From Campylorhamphus procurvoides (taxonomy: Eukaryota; Chordata; Aves; Passeriformes; Dendrocolaptidae): DNA of 64,000 nucleotides. The notes under the pieces are model-generated. The model made no database searches. It saw nothing but the letters and a program-made list of their open reading frames with translations, and had not been told where the DNA came from. Position numbers and translations under genes: made by a program. This document shows positions 13,646 through 26,800 of the stretch, piece after piece; the first letter of the stretch is position 1; every line of letters starts with the position of its first letter. The DNA lies in assembly GCA_013396655.1 (NCBI GenBank), contig WBMV01007712.1, forward strand, positions 806,001 through 870,000, read 5' to 3'.

Positions 13646-16589
13646 ATAAACAGACTAAAGCTCACACAGCTAAAGCCAGGGCAGCACTGCCCCCTCCCAT
13701 GTTGTAGGTTGGTTATTGTGTTCAGCTTTCAAATCCGAAGTGCTACCATTCCTACCCCAAAGTGTTTTCAAACATTTCTTGTACTCCATGCCTTCCAACT
13801 GGGCTCCTATCAACAGAATGAACTACAGCTAATATTTAACCATGGACTGTAAATTACTCCAATTGACTTAAAAAAAGAAAAAGGAGACATAATATGAAAC
13901 TGAGGAAAAGGGAGAAAAGTTGTAGTGAAAAATACTTATCTTTTCAGTACAAAGAGGGGAATAAATTAATGAATATGGACACAGAACATCTCTAAGAAGT
14001 GAAGCAATGTAGGAGAGCAAAGCCTTTTAAAATATTTAATGCATTACAGCAATTTCTGCACTGTCATATCAGTTGAGGAAAATGAAAAGAGGAAAATGTC
14101 TTGGTATAATTTATTAAAATAATTATACGCATTAAGGTTGGACACTGTGAGGAGTCTCAACTTCACAAGTGGCATGTGTGATTCCTGGGGTTCAGGCCTT
14201 TCTAGTGAGTAAATAACTTACCTGTTTCTATTATGATAAGCTGGAAAGTATTCCCTGCAATGTTACGAACTCTGAAAACGGCTTTTACTATCAGACTGGT
14301 AGTATACCTCCCTCTCAGTATAATTTATTTAATGTTTCTTTTGCCACAGAATGAAGTAGGTAAAAACTATTGCATAATAAATATTTCTTCTGGATTCGGT
14401 CTTTCATCAATTTATAAACTTATGACAAGATTTCATCTGATGCTGCTCAACACTGAAAAAGTTATCTCCATTTATGTATGAAAAACAATAAAATTCCAGA
14501 GGTCTATTAAAAAGGACCTAAAATAAAAAGGTGACAAAAAGTATTTCAAGACAAATTGCTCCAGTCAAAGATTATAGAAATACGAATCTATTATTCAGCT
14601 AACAGTCAACAACAAGAAAAACACACTTATCAATCACAATCTGAACTTTTAGATGACACATTGTTTTGGGTTTCACATGTCCTTTCATTTCTACCTTTCA
14701 AGGCATTACTTTTTCTTTCTAAGGTTTCTGAAAATGAAATACTGACATGGGACTCAAGGCATAGCCAAACACGATGCCCTGTACACTTAGCCAAATACAC
14801 TCCACTATTTCTGCAATATATTCCATAAAATATCCAGTTCACCGTCCTTGGGTAATTTGGAAAATATCCCTCAGCAGAACAGTGTTTTTGCTAAAAAGCT
14901 GCCAAGAAAACCTCACTAGCAGTATATTTACAGGATGATGAGGGCCCTCAGCTCCAGGGAAATGGAGGAGAGCTGATGGCATTAGAACCTCACCATGCTA
15001 TAACCACACAATGCTTGAGCGTGCCAAACATCTTGATGCACCTTTTATCTATCTGCTGTATTATAAACCAATTATGTTCTTTCATGTGTTATTTATTTAG
15101 AGCAATAATGACACCTCCTCGTTGGCACTTATCTCCAAACACATACATTCACTTGGAAAGAGAGGCACTTTCTCAGCCAAGGTTCAAAACTGTACAGATC
15201 TCTATGATTCATCAGTGACGTATCAGATCATTCATGGGTTAATTTAGACTTCTCACACGTGAAAAACAAAATGCAGTATTTTAAGAGACTACTATTCTGA
15301 ATGAAAAATGATTACACTCTTATTCTGTGACTTAAAGAATTTAATCAGAATTAAAACCAGAATAATTAACCTAAGCTGTGTAAAGTTTTAACTGCTGCAA
15401 TATATGGATGCCTCCCAAACAGTATTACTCATAAAAAGAGAAAGATCAAAAAATGCTTTTATTGCTTCACAGGCACAAGTCAGTTATTAGGCACTTCAAA
15501 GCTGTGCAAGAACCCGACCTAGAAAAGGGTTTGTGCGCCTGAAAGATTTTCTATTTTTTTCAGCTGCATCAGTTGGTCTAATTAAAGATATTACCTCTTC
15601 CCACAAATCTTGTCTCATTTATCTCTTGAGGCCACCACATCTATAACAACGTTACTGAGTAACAAACATTCCTAAGCCCGACAGATAATAAGGACTACCT
15701 AAAAGGGATCCCTCCTAATCAATAACCTGCATTACAGTATCTATCACAAAATGCACGTGACCCAAGAAATCAAGGGACAGGACACGCTGCAGCAGGGAAG
15801 TAAACAGGAATACATCCTGCCAAGGACACTCACTTCATCAATCCGTGGCCCTTCTCATTTTTGACGATCTTTCCTAATACGTTAATGAAAAAGTCTGGCC
15901 TGTTTTCAACCTGCCTCGGTGGGTACCAGCCACAGGAACTACTGGCTGTTGTGTACAGTTTGAAGAGCAGCAACACAAGGAGGATTCTGCCTTCATCCTA
16001 TTTTCTACAAGTGAATTAAGCATTTGAAGAATTACTGAAAAATCAACTTAGGTGCAAAACCAAACCGAAAGTGTTTGCCATGGTAAAGTGATTAGAAGGC
16101 AAAGATAAAAGGCAACCAATCACCCATTCCTGCAACAAAGCACTCCTACACAATACCAGAATCTTACTCAAAGCTCCAAGATCAAATCCTTAATAACGTA
16201 CCACTAAAGGCTCAAAAATACCATTTAGAAGAAGAAATGCAAACATACACTACTTCCTATTTTGCCTTTGGGATAAAAGTGCCTTGGTAGAAAAATGGAG
16301 CCTGCAGAACATGCTGTGAATTAAAAATAATAAGTGAGACCAGATGCCAGAGTGCAGAGAATACGAGGGGAACATCATGAAATGCAGACACCCAGGATAG
16401 TTATGGAGACGTTTTCAAAGAACTACTGAAGTTAACACAGTGTCCTTGTGGTAGACTCTCATTGAAAGCAAGTGGCATAGCAGACAACGTGAGACTGCGT
16501 TGATGACATCAGGTAAGTCTATCCCCAGGTGCCCAAACGCCTCTAATGCCCCATGAATTAACCTCAGGTTACCAGAGGCAATGCAAGGC
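13646..16589. other. AT-rich non-coding stretch, no gene seen
   Basis: Several overlapping 70-90-codon ORFs occur on both strands (for example 14556-14828 plus and 14630-14842 minus), none with recognisable content. A consensus-like splice donor CAG/GTAAGT lies at 16513, but no convincing acceptor-bounded open frame precedes it. Confidence 0.5.
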
Positions 16590-16612
16590 TGAGCTCATTG
16601 TGCATGAGCTCA
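16590..16612. repeat. duplicated 8-bp palindrome forming a short hairpin
   Basis: TGAGCTCA occurs at 16590-16597 and again at 16605-16612, separated by 7 bp. Each copy is its own reverse complement, so the pair is both a direct and an inverted repeat and could form an 8-bp stem. Function is unknown and chance is possible. Confidence 0.5.
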
Positions 16613-16875
16613 CGAGACAGACTTTGGCACAGCTTCTCACACATGATGCTCTGCTGGTCCAGCCACAGCACTTACAGATCACGATTAGTTTCTACACACA
16701 GTGTGACAACATTAGGACTAAAAGGAGGTTGGATGGCTCTATAAACATATTCTGTTGTATGGCAGAGATATGACTCTCTTGTTACTTAAATTTCAGCTAG
16801 CATGAAATGAGCCAGCCAAAAAAAATATTGTGTTATGTATTTTCAGAAAGTTAATACATATTCAAGTGCACCCTC

Positions 16876-16960
16876 TATACAAAATTACAGCCTATACAAA
16901 TTATACAAAATTATACAAAGCCTATGCATGTTAGTTATATAAATTATGCAAAGTATTATC
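16876..16960. repeat. degenerate AT-rich tandem repeat (TATACAAA-type unit)
   Basis: At least four near-copies of TATACAAA with 1-9 bp spacers are followed by TATGCA and TATAAATTATGCAAAG variants. The flanks lack the unit. It looks like a small decayed minisatellite. Confidence 0.6.
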
Positions 16961-18237
16961 TAAATTATTTCTCCTCTAGTTAGTGATGTTTTACTATCAG
17001 TTTTGCCCAGTGTATGCTGGTGTAATTCAGATTTGTAGCAATAAAAATAAGAAAAGACTTTGAGCAGGTCTTTAATGTCATATAAAACCTCCTTATTCTG
17101 CTACACATTTGGAGAATTTGTGTTCAAACTTCATCCTTTGTGGTAGCCTGATGAAAGCAAATGAGTTACAGAAGGAGGGTGCTAGTCTTTGCTTTATGCC
17201 ATCAAGATTCTAAGCAGCAACATCTTGCTCTCCAAAAAAAACAGATTAACATTCGCACAACCAACTTCTATTCCTCATTTCCTTTTCATGAGCTTTAAGA
17301 CACGTGACCTTGCTAGGACTGCAGTGCAAAGAGAATGGAATAAGTATCTAATGTGCTGATCACAAAACAATAAAAAAGATATATTCCTTTTTTCCCTTTC
17401 ATTGAAAGATGTGTGACACCCTGTTAGTAAAACCTGCAAGGGAGTTAATAAGATTAAATTAGTAGCAGCACAACAACTGCCAAAAGCAAAGTTGAGCTGC
17501 TGGATGAGCCTTCCATCCATTTTGCAATTTATGTGCTAAATAAATTCATAACAGTAATGGTATCAAAAACATTATGGTGAAATCCAACTTTCTCAAAAAC
17601 TTCCTTATCATTCACTTCAAATGTTCCCCCTTTTGTCTGTCCAGTCTGACTCCATGTGTTCTCCAGCAGGGAAACTGCTTCCAAATGAGATGAAACAAAT
17701 AAATATAGCATGGGCATGGTTGGGTTTCAGGAGTTGCCTGAGTGTGTAAAAATTGGAGAGATCTGCAGCATTAAACTCTGAGCCACAGAGAAACATGACT
17801 GCTTAACACCTATACTATAAGTGAGCAGTTTGAATAAAACACACTATAGCAATAAGGGACAGACTCTTCGCATTTATGAAAATAACATTGGTTAAAGATT
17901 AGAATTCTGTTGATTTCACACCATGGCAACAAACACAGTGAAACTCAGGCTGTGCATTGACACCAAAGCTCACTTTGGGACATACACCAGAAATGGTTCT
18001 CACTCTGCATCAGTAAAGTGGTGCCCTTCCATCTTGGGAGCTGTAGTGTTTGACTGGTATTTTTCTGGGTTAAGATTCAGTAAGAATTTGACCACATACA
18101 ATAATGACTGATTTCATATTGATTATAACTGGTGTAGAGAAGGCACAGAATTTAAATCTGTGAATTGTGGATTTTCATCACCATCCAGTAAATCCTTTCG
18201 GTTTACCTTAATTTTAAACTGCAGTTAATGATACATT
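16961..18237. other. AT-rich non-coding stretch, no gene seen
   Basis: Short ORFs only, the longest 81 codons on the minus strand at 17275-17520, with no recognisable content. No repeat was recognised. Confidence 0.5.
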
Positions 18238-18300
18238 AATTCGTAGTTCATACAGCTGGAAAGGACTGCAATGATCATGGTGTCTGACTTTCTATAACTG
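18238..18300 (-). mobile_element. old CR1 LINE 3'-end fragment
   Basis: Seen: read on the plus strand, a worn GTAGTTCATACAGCTGGAAA is followed by AGGACTGCAATGATCAT and then GTCTGACTTTCTATAAC. Known: amniote CR1 3' ends, read in reverse complement, carry an AGAATCATAGA-like start, then a GCTGGAAGGGACC block, then GATCATCTAGTCTGACCTCC and a TATAAC block. The order and spacing match, so the element lies on the minus strand with its 3' end to the left. It is heavily diverged and short. Boundaries are approximate. Confidence 0.55.
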
Positions 18301-19929
18301 AAATAAAGTTTATAGACGTTCTCATTTTAAATAGTATGGTAAATGTGTTCTTCAACTGGTTTCAAAGTAAACTCTAAGAAAAAAACATCCAAAGAGTCTA
18401 TAATAATGAGATGACAGATTTCCACCCACCTTTGAATCCTATTATTTCTACCCAATTCTGGAAGCAAAATGAAAAAAAAAATAGATGTAAATTTTGCCAC
18501 TGTTGATGTCTAAATCTCTGTGTCATTTTGGACAATTTTTAGCCTTTATAGGTGGAATATTTTGTTTCTGAGAACTCTGTATCTAATTGCAGAGTTAATC
18601 TAAGAGCTTTATGCATTGAGCATTAAAGTTAAATGACAGGGTTAAAACTTTGGAAAGCATATTTGTTTCAATCAACATCAATTACTTGTCATGATTGATA
18701 AGAACCACTGCATATCATTGGTAAAAATTTATGGTTAACATTAGTACTTCGGAGTATGAAAAATTGCCAGCCATAACAAGTATATGCTGCCAAGCCAAAA
18801 TAAATATAAATGCGAGACATTTCTAGACACATAATTTATCTGTAAGAAAAAAGTCTGTCAAGTAAGCCTAAACAGAAAAAAACAAAACCAAAAAAACCCC
18901 AAAACCAAAAAAAAGGCACCTCTAGGAAATCTGTTAAAGCTTCAACTGCTCACATAATTTTTCAATAAGATTAATTATCTCAAGAAAAAGACATCCACTG
19001 TAGAATGTAAATGAATTCACAATCAGTTAAACTCAGTTCATCTAACCAACAGTAATGAGAAACAAACCACAGCTCAGAATAAATGCAGAAACTTCTTTTT
19101 CTTCTCCTACATCAACAGCTGATAGACCACCCTATATTTGGATATGCAACTCAATCATTTTTGAATATATAATAACTTCAGATGAGTGAATTATTCAAGA
19201 AAGAATGTTCTGCATTGCTACTTCTGAAAGCCGCACACATCACTGTCATTTGAAATTCTATTAGACACACTATCACGTAAAATATGTTTCTTGAGCCTTG
19301 TATGAGATGATTTATGACAAAAATTTATATGACTTTTTTCTGGCTTATTCACCCGCAGCATTAAAAAGCAGGAATGACTTCACTGAAATCATTGTTACGT
19401 GACTATGAAACTGGTAAATGCCAAGCCTTGAGCATAATGAGTGCATTTTCTTTGGATTCATACACGTGTGTATACACATCCTTCTCAAGCAGATGCTCAC
19501 ACTCATACTCAGTATGACCAAAATTTTGACTTAATGAGTGTTTTGGGATTTATAGAAACTGATCTTTTCCTGAACTGATTTGCAGGCAGCTTCACAATGT
19601 ACATGTGCATTTTGATCTGGACATGTATAAGGGGAAAGATATAAATTCTGATAACACAGCCAGAATTTTGTGTTCATAAATATATGACACTGGTGAGGGT
19701 GTTTTCTTTTGGTCAGTGCAGATGACAATACTAAATCTGTCTTAGAAAAATATGTATTTAAGTACTTTAATAGTGCCAGATACTTTAGACAGTCTGATCT
19801 CTTTTCAGGGTCCTTCCACTATTAGCAAAATCCCATACATGAGGCATCCTCTATAGGAAACCTGGATTGAGTATTTCCACACATATTGAAAGTTCTTAAT
19901 TGAAACCAAAGTGTGTTTTAAAACATTGA
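18301..19929. other. AT-rich non-coding stretch, no gene seen
   Basis: Apart from the A-rich tract at 18871-18914 there is no recognised repeat. ORFs are short and unrecognised. Confidence 0.5.
18871..18914 (+). repeat. A-rich tract with C-run interruptions
   Basis: Runs of 4-8 A alternate with CC or CCCC. The complement reads T4-T6 with GG and GGGG runs. The same texture recurs at 37574, 40281, 46232 and 58615, and in the opposite orientation at 2735 and 26166. Confidence 0.8.
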
Positions 19930-19983
19930 CTCTTGAAAGCAAAGCAAAGCTTTCAAGAGCATTCTGAATCTCCTCAGAATGCT
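19930..19983. repeat. two adjacent perfect hairpins
   Basis: First hairpin: CTCTTGAAAGC at 19930-19940 pairs perfectly with GCTTTCAAGAG at 19949-19959 around an 8-nt A-rich loop. Second: AGCATTCTGA at 19958-19967 pairs with TCAGAATGCT at 19974-19983 around the 6-nt loop ATCTCC. The second stem starts where the first ends, the two overlapping by 2 bases. An 11-bp perfect stem of a given loop length is expected about 0.015 times in 64 kb under uniform composition, so two abutting stems are unlikely by chance. The plus-strand ORF beginning at 19933 crosses them but is otherwise unremarkable. This may be a cruciform-prone site, a short palindromic repeat relic, or a structured RNA. Confidence 0.8.
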
Positions 19984-20533
19984 TTGAGTTGGTTTAATTG
20001 TTCTTTGAGATACTGTGAAAGAAGGAATAAAGTCAAGAGTTGGTTCTCTTTTCAGTTTTTTCAAGGTCAGTTATTCCTCACAAATTGTATTTATTCAAAC
20101 AGATTGCTAAAGAGAAAATTTGAAAATGCAGGAAAAACACCACCTTGTATTGAATCATTGCTATACTTACAAAAATGCGTACAACCTGATTCAAGTGAAA
20201 CATTACGTGCAAAAAAATGGGTAAATATGCTATTGAGAAAATATTTTCTAAAATAACATTCCATATAAATGAAATTTCCAGGTTCTGAACACAAAACAGA
20301 ACTGAAGATGCCCTGAAATGATGAGGATACAAAAGAAAATCAAAGCATATGATGGCTCAATTTTGAAGTAAAGACTATAGTCTCAGTGTCTTTTTTTCTT
20401 CTCCAGACAGTCTGACTCATTCAGGCAGCAGTCAGAAAGCAGGTTCCAGATGCACTTCTGCTGTTTGCTTACAAATGACATGAAGAGATGAAAAGACCCT
20501 GTGGAGCTGGAGAAAGGAGAAGCAATGAGATAA

Positions 20534-20845
20534 ATGGCCTGTGGGTCTGAGGAAACGCAAAGGGAAAATGGAAAAGAAAACTGGGCTGAGAGAAGCAGAT
20601 GGGTAAACCAGCAAGCATGCAAGATGAAAGAAGAAAAAGTCAGGGCTAAATACATCAGGATAGGAAAAAAGAGAAATAATAAAAAGAAAGAAAAAGTTCA
20701 GAACAAAACAGAGCTGAGTCCCTTAAAAGGGCTGAAAATAAAGAGAATCAGAACAAAAGAGAGCAGGCAGCAGGGAGGAAAAGCAATACCCAGACCTGCA
20801 GTAAGTGGGCATTGGTGGCTAGAAAATACGGGCTCATGGGACTGA
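20534..20845 (+). other. purine-rich block with an incidental Lys/Arg/Glu-rich ORF
   Basis: The plus strand is strongly biased to A and G over about 300 bp, with many GAAA and AAAG words. The 103-codon plus ORF is Lys/Arg/Glu/Gln-rich and the minus-strand ORFs over the same DNA are Ser/Leu/Phe-rich, as purine-rich DNA would give. There is no domain or splice evidence. Read as a composition feature, not a gene. Confidence 0.6.
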
Positions 20846-23800
20846 GGAGTGAAATTCATGCAGAGTAAACCGGCATCTAGAGTCTTCCTCTTCTGGAGGA
20901 CAGAAGACATAAGTGAAAAAGGCAAACAGTTTTCTGAGGAATCTAATGGTTCGGTACTTGAATACACGAACCACCTGCCTTTCACCACCTTGCTTACCAT
21001 CATTAGTAATTGCTTAGTGTGGATATGTCACATGATAAAGACGGAATGCAGTGGGTGTATCCCAGATGGTTAAGTCACTTCCTCTTTTGCACTAGTCTCC
21101 CACAGTGATATCAAGACACCTTTAATGGTATCTCTGGGTGTTAGAGAGTCCAGGGAATCTTTTGTATGCTGCAGGGAGGGTTTTTTATTTAAATTTCTTA
21201 TTTAGTCTTTTATAGATTTTGTGATGAGAAAATATCTGGTTTTATGTCTTGAGCATTTATACACCTGTAGGTTGAGTTATAAACAGTTTTTGTAGCTACA
21301 TTTGAAATCCATGTGTTTAAAATGCTCTGTACTGCAGTCACATCTTTCTGATTCCAGGCAGCCAACACAGCCAGCACTCCATCCCTCTAAACCATTCTCT
21401 AGAAATCCTTTTTAAGCCCTTCAAATAATTTGAACACTGCAATTTAGATTTCTCCCTTTCTTACATCAGTTCTGCACTGTAGTGTGAACTTCACTATCTT
21501 CATGTTTTACAGACAGCATGAAAAAGGAGATCTTGTCCATAGGAGTAGATTCAACAAGTATCACTGTGGCTAAATTTCATCTCTAGTTTCAAACTTCCTT
21601 TTCGGTCATGCCCTATTCATCTGCCACATCTCCATGATTTCTTTGGTGCTGCCAGTGCTGCTAATAGGCTTATACTGTTCCCCTTCTGTTCCACTACCTT
21701 GTTGCAAAACTGAGCAAAATATCACCTCTATGTGCAATTTCCAGCAATTGAGCTCACAGCTAGTTATCCACTCCAGCACTTCCCATTAGCAAGCCACGAT
21801 GCTGCTTGTAGTCACCTAGGCCTACCTTCACTAATTTTCTTCTATTGTACCATATTTCTGTATTAGTCTCTGTTGTGGTCATTTTGATATTACAGACCCT
21901 TTGATGGGGGTAACATGAAGAAGACTCCTGTAGCAAGTAAAAGACCTCTTCACGACAATGCGATTAAAAGGTCATGATAAGAGAGCTATTCATTTAGTAC
22001 AAGGGAGTACTTCACAATGATCTCAAAGAAGCTGTAACAAAGTGATGAATACCTCACACCAAACTCGCCTCTCCAGGAAATACCTAATCTGGGCTATATC
22101 TGCAGACAATAAATAGAATAATAAAGGCTAAATTTGTGGAGGTGGTTGACTGTCTTCAATGAAACATTAATTTATCGCCTAAGACCCCAGGCTAAGAACC
22201 TTTCATGCTCAAATATCCAAAAAGATTTGTCCTTATCTAAAAGAACACAAAAAATGGATAATAAAGGGGCACATGTTAATATTTCTCTAAAACAGGTGCC
22301 CAACCATTTGATCTGTATGGTCTCTCACACTATCAGTGTTCCTCATAGTCTAAGATGGAAGCTTGATTTAAAGCATGATGTGCAACAAAGACAGCGTTCC
22401 AAAGATGTGCTTAAAACATTTCACTGGGACAGTTACATAAAGGTCTAGTCTTTGCCATCTACTTCAAGGTATTTCAGCTGTGTCTATATATGTATTTTAA
22501 AAGAGCTTTCATTCGATCTGTACCAAAGTAACTGCTAGCTCTCATTTACAGGAATTCACTTATTCAACACTCCTCCTTTCAACACTATTGAGAGATGCAA
22601 ATGCCAACAGATTTATCTGCTTCCCTAACTGACCTGTTGGCCTAGTCAGAGAAGAGGCAGTCAGCCAATTTTTCTATGATCAAGGAGCCAGGAATGCAGG
22701 CAATGCCTCTTCTGAGAAAGACGTGCTGGGTTCCTCATGCATAATGTAGATGGAGATACCCCTGCCCCACAGGGCTATGAGAAAAGGATTACGAGACACG
22801 ATGGTTAAAATATTTGAAAAACACACAGCTCATTTTCGTCCGTGGACATGTGCTCTAGGATAAAGTTTTCAATTACAGGATTATGTATTACTTCTTAAAA
22901 GTCAAACAGTGCCAACAATACCCATTTATATCCACTTGCACGGTGGATCCAATTATGCTGTTGCAGCGGTGTTTCTAGTGAAAGGAAACTCTGCTGTAGC
23001 ATTTTTTAAGCAATGACCAGGGTCAGGCTGACCCTTTTCCCCCAGGCTAAGTAATTTTATATTAATAGAAAGACACAGGCTTTCCATGAAGGTTACTTGT
23101 CCCTGCTTCAGTGATAAGCAGAAATTCCAGAACCCAATGATCAAGGAGCTAGTTTGATACTTCACTGCATTATTTCTCTATATTAGGAGGGGAAGTGACT
23201 CACAGAGTGGAGGTGGTTTGGGAGGGGTTCTTTCAATTTTATACTTTTATTAAATCTATATTCATCCTTCTTCTTTTTAGAATGTTCTTACCAAACATTT
23301 TTTCTGGTTTAAAAATAATTAACTACTACTTTTGTTCTTGACGTTGAGTATTTCCCAGTCACAAAATATATGAGATCACTTGGTAAATTGCATCAAACAT
23401 GACTGCTTGCCATGGAAGGGCCAAAAACATTGGGGTTTGGGTTTTCTTTTGTCTTTTTTTTTTTTTTTACTACTCTCTCACAAGATCACCATTAATGCTG
23501 TACACAGCAATGGCTACTAGCAAAATTTCTTCATCACATTTCCTTCCATTACCTTCACGTAAAACGTCTTTGCTTCCTCTTGGGTGACAAAATGCAGCAC
23601 AGTTTGCTTTCTGTTTGACGCTGCTTTTGCTAAGACAATCAAAAGGGCACTGCCTACTATGCCATTCATCATCTTCCCTTACTACCGTTTCAAAGCAGAG
23701 AAAAGCAACTTCAAGAATTAATTCAGCAGAATAGAAGAATTGTCTAGACTCAATTCCTGTGTTGGCTGGTGAGCAACATACCAAAACAATGGGTCACAGA

Positions 23801-26800
23801 CATTTCTGCATAACTGAGAGTACAGATGGTATTGCCTGTGTTAATATGGCTGCCCTGAGAATTAACTTCATTGGGACAGTAGACCTTTCCTCCCAGCCTT
23901 TCAATATTTCAAAATTTTGTTGATCGCATTTGTAGATTCCCCATCTGTCACCTCACTGGTTTCCCTATTTTCATCCAAAGACGTCAGTTCCAAGTATTTC
24001 ATTAAAGCCCTGTTCTGATAATCTGTTGTGCAAACAAGATTTACAAGCAAGTGCATCCTGCTGACGAAGGGACTGTGTCTGACGGTGGTTGCTGGGCATG
24101 TCCACAGTGAGCAGCCACTGCTTTCAAGCTGTTGCAGAGCAGCTTTTACTGCGAGATGCAATCTCATGTTGCTGTTTCAAATACAAAGCTGCATCAATGA
24201 CTACACTTGGAAAATATTTTTTTAATAATCTCTGAGTAAAAGCTGCACTAAGTGAGCTCAAAATCTTGCACACCAATCATCAGCTAAGCAAGTACCAGTA
24301 ACGGGACATCTTTTCTCACATATGAAGGTTTCCCTGATCCAGCCGTGTTACATTGAGTGAAGGACTCAGCTGGATTTTAACTCAAACAACATGGCATGGG
24401 TTACAAGTCAATCTTCAAAACCTTCTCACAGGGCACTTGTACATTTTCTGAGCTTCTCTTCTGATCCCAAAATGTTTGTGAAAAAGCTAGTGATTTCAGG
24501 GGAATAATAATAAAAAAAAAGTTTCATAAACAAACCAGATCTCTTTATGATTTATTATGTGGAACATTCTTTTTGCAATGTTTTTCTGTCAGCATGCTTA
24601 ATTTCAAATGTACTTATAACTGTATCTCCTAAGTTGAACATGATTATCAATGTGATCTTCAGAAGGCGTTTTTCTTTTGTGAGACTCTAATTTTTTTAAA
24701 AAGCTCTGCCTATGCACTGTGTGTAGGAACTGTGATTTTGGATTAAATTTACATAAACAAAAATGTGAAATTGGCAATAAACATTCTGCAAACCCCATAA
24801 TAATTAGAAAGGGAATATAGTTCATGGAACAACTAAAGATTGCAGTGGGTTTTGTTATAGCATAGATTAACAAGTTCTCAACAGCTGCTCCATGAAAACA
24901 ATACAAATTTGGTTTGTGAAACCCAATATGGATGTTTCAGGTTTTAGTTGGAAGCAAAAAGTCTAGATTCATACTTAGGCAGATCATCTGACAAAGAAGA
25001 GGTGAAAGGAAAAGCTTCTTGACAGAAGAAATACTCTGTCAGGGAAATGGAGGTATTGATAAAAACAGTTTACTGCCTAATCCTGCTGTCCACTCCTACC
25101 TATGATGTGGATGTATCTGGAAAGAGATGGCTCCAGGAAAATGCATCTCTGATGAAATATCTGTAAACTTTGGTTAGTTCGTTAATGTGTGACGTGTATC
25201 CAAAAACAACTAAATAGTGAATTTAAAAATGCACTACTATTACATAGACATGTATTTTCCAACTATGTCACATGTATAAGCAAAGTGACAACTGGAGATT
25301 TCCAGTAATTTGTACAAATACCCTAAAGAGTTATTTGTTCATGGAGATAAACTAAGTAGTCAACAGCCCTCGGGGATAGGTTGTAACTTCAACAGATTTT
25401 TCTATGCTGCAGCTCTCTTGCAGGAACAGCAATAATACCAGGGTTCTCTTGTGGCCGTATTAGACACAATTTTCAATGCTTTTTCGGCATAAAACATATG
25501 TGAGGAATGGACCTTTCTAAAGGTAGATGCATTTAGGCGTCAGATGAAGTCAATGTGATATCAATAAGTCAATGAAATGCACACCTCTAGCATGACTCTT
25601 AAAGATCACCTCTGGTGCTGAAGCTTTAGGCATTCAAATATCACTGCAATTCTGACACATAAGCCCTCAGAAATTGTTGCCATTACTCATGTGCTAAAGT
25701 CATCCTACTCAAAAACAAAGAAACTCAAGTGATTTTACATCAAATACCTCATATGAAGTGCTTATATTAATCGTACATACTCAAGTGCAGCAAATTCCAT
25801 CCTGTAACTACTTATTTGACATTTCATTAATCTTTGTAATTTGGTGTGCAGAATTAAATTATTAAACCTAAAATGATTATGTACATAATGAGTAAAAACA
25901 GGCCAATCCTTTTTTAAATTTCAGTAGTGGGGGTTATAAAAATGTTTTAAGCACCTTTAATATGAGGAACTACCTAGTAAAATTCACATTTGTGTCCTTT
26001 TAAAAAATAATAATGACTTTAAGCAAATTGAGCTTCTTAGATTTTCAAGAATGTCTATTTTATGATAATCTACTGGCCAAATTCTCAGTTGCTGTAATGT
26101 TTTCTGACCCCTGAACACTATTGAACTATGTCCTTTATGAACATCTATATTGTCTATTAAAATAGTTTTGGGGTTTTTTTTGTTGGTGTGTTTTGTTTTG
26201 CTTTGGTTTTAACGTGGCTTATTTGTCATAAGAGACACATAATAGGCCACATTTTCAAGAGGGATAACGGCCATTTCTACCTGACCTGTATCTTGAGCAT
26301 CAAGTTCCCTGAAAGCATCTCTTCCCTTAAGAAATTTATCTTCAATTTAGCAAAGTCATTACAGAATCTCTGTTACCAATAATGGTGCAGTAGTTTGAAT
26401 GACTCTTACTCAACACCCCTGAATTAAATTTTGCTTGTAAGATCCATACATTCAATAGGGAAGCTGAGATTAAAAGGAAAAAAAAAGAAACACAAAACAA
26501 CCATGTGTTGATCTGGGTTTCTTTCAAAGATAAGAAACTGCGTTAGATTAATGCAAGAGGCAAAGCCTAGTAAATGGCTTGGGTAAATTCATAGTAAACT
26601 TGCAGAAGGCAGATGAATTCTCCATCTGATTCTGTGGTCAAGACTGAGGGTTGGAACTGGCTCAACACTATCAGAGTCTGAATCTTCTCTGATTGAACTC
26701 AGTAGCAAAATTTCACAGTCCTCAGTGGAACAGAGCACAGACATCCCCACAAACATAAAGAACCATTTCAGACATCTGTTTTACATGCAGACGTCAGGTT

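Noticed and set aside
16513..16520. Consensus-like splice donor CAG/GTAAGT
   Set aside because: No convincing acceptor or open frame precedes it, and such donors occur by chance many times in 64 kb.
20534..20845. Lys/Arg-rich 103-codon ORF as a possible nuclear protein
   Set aside because: Composition is dictated by purine-rich DNA. There is no domain, splice site or conservation evidence.
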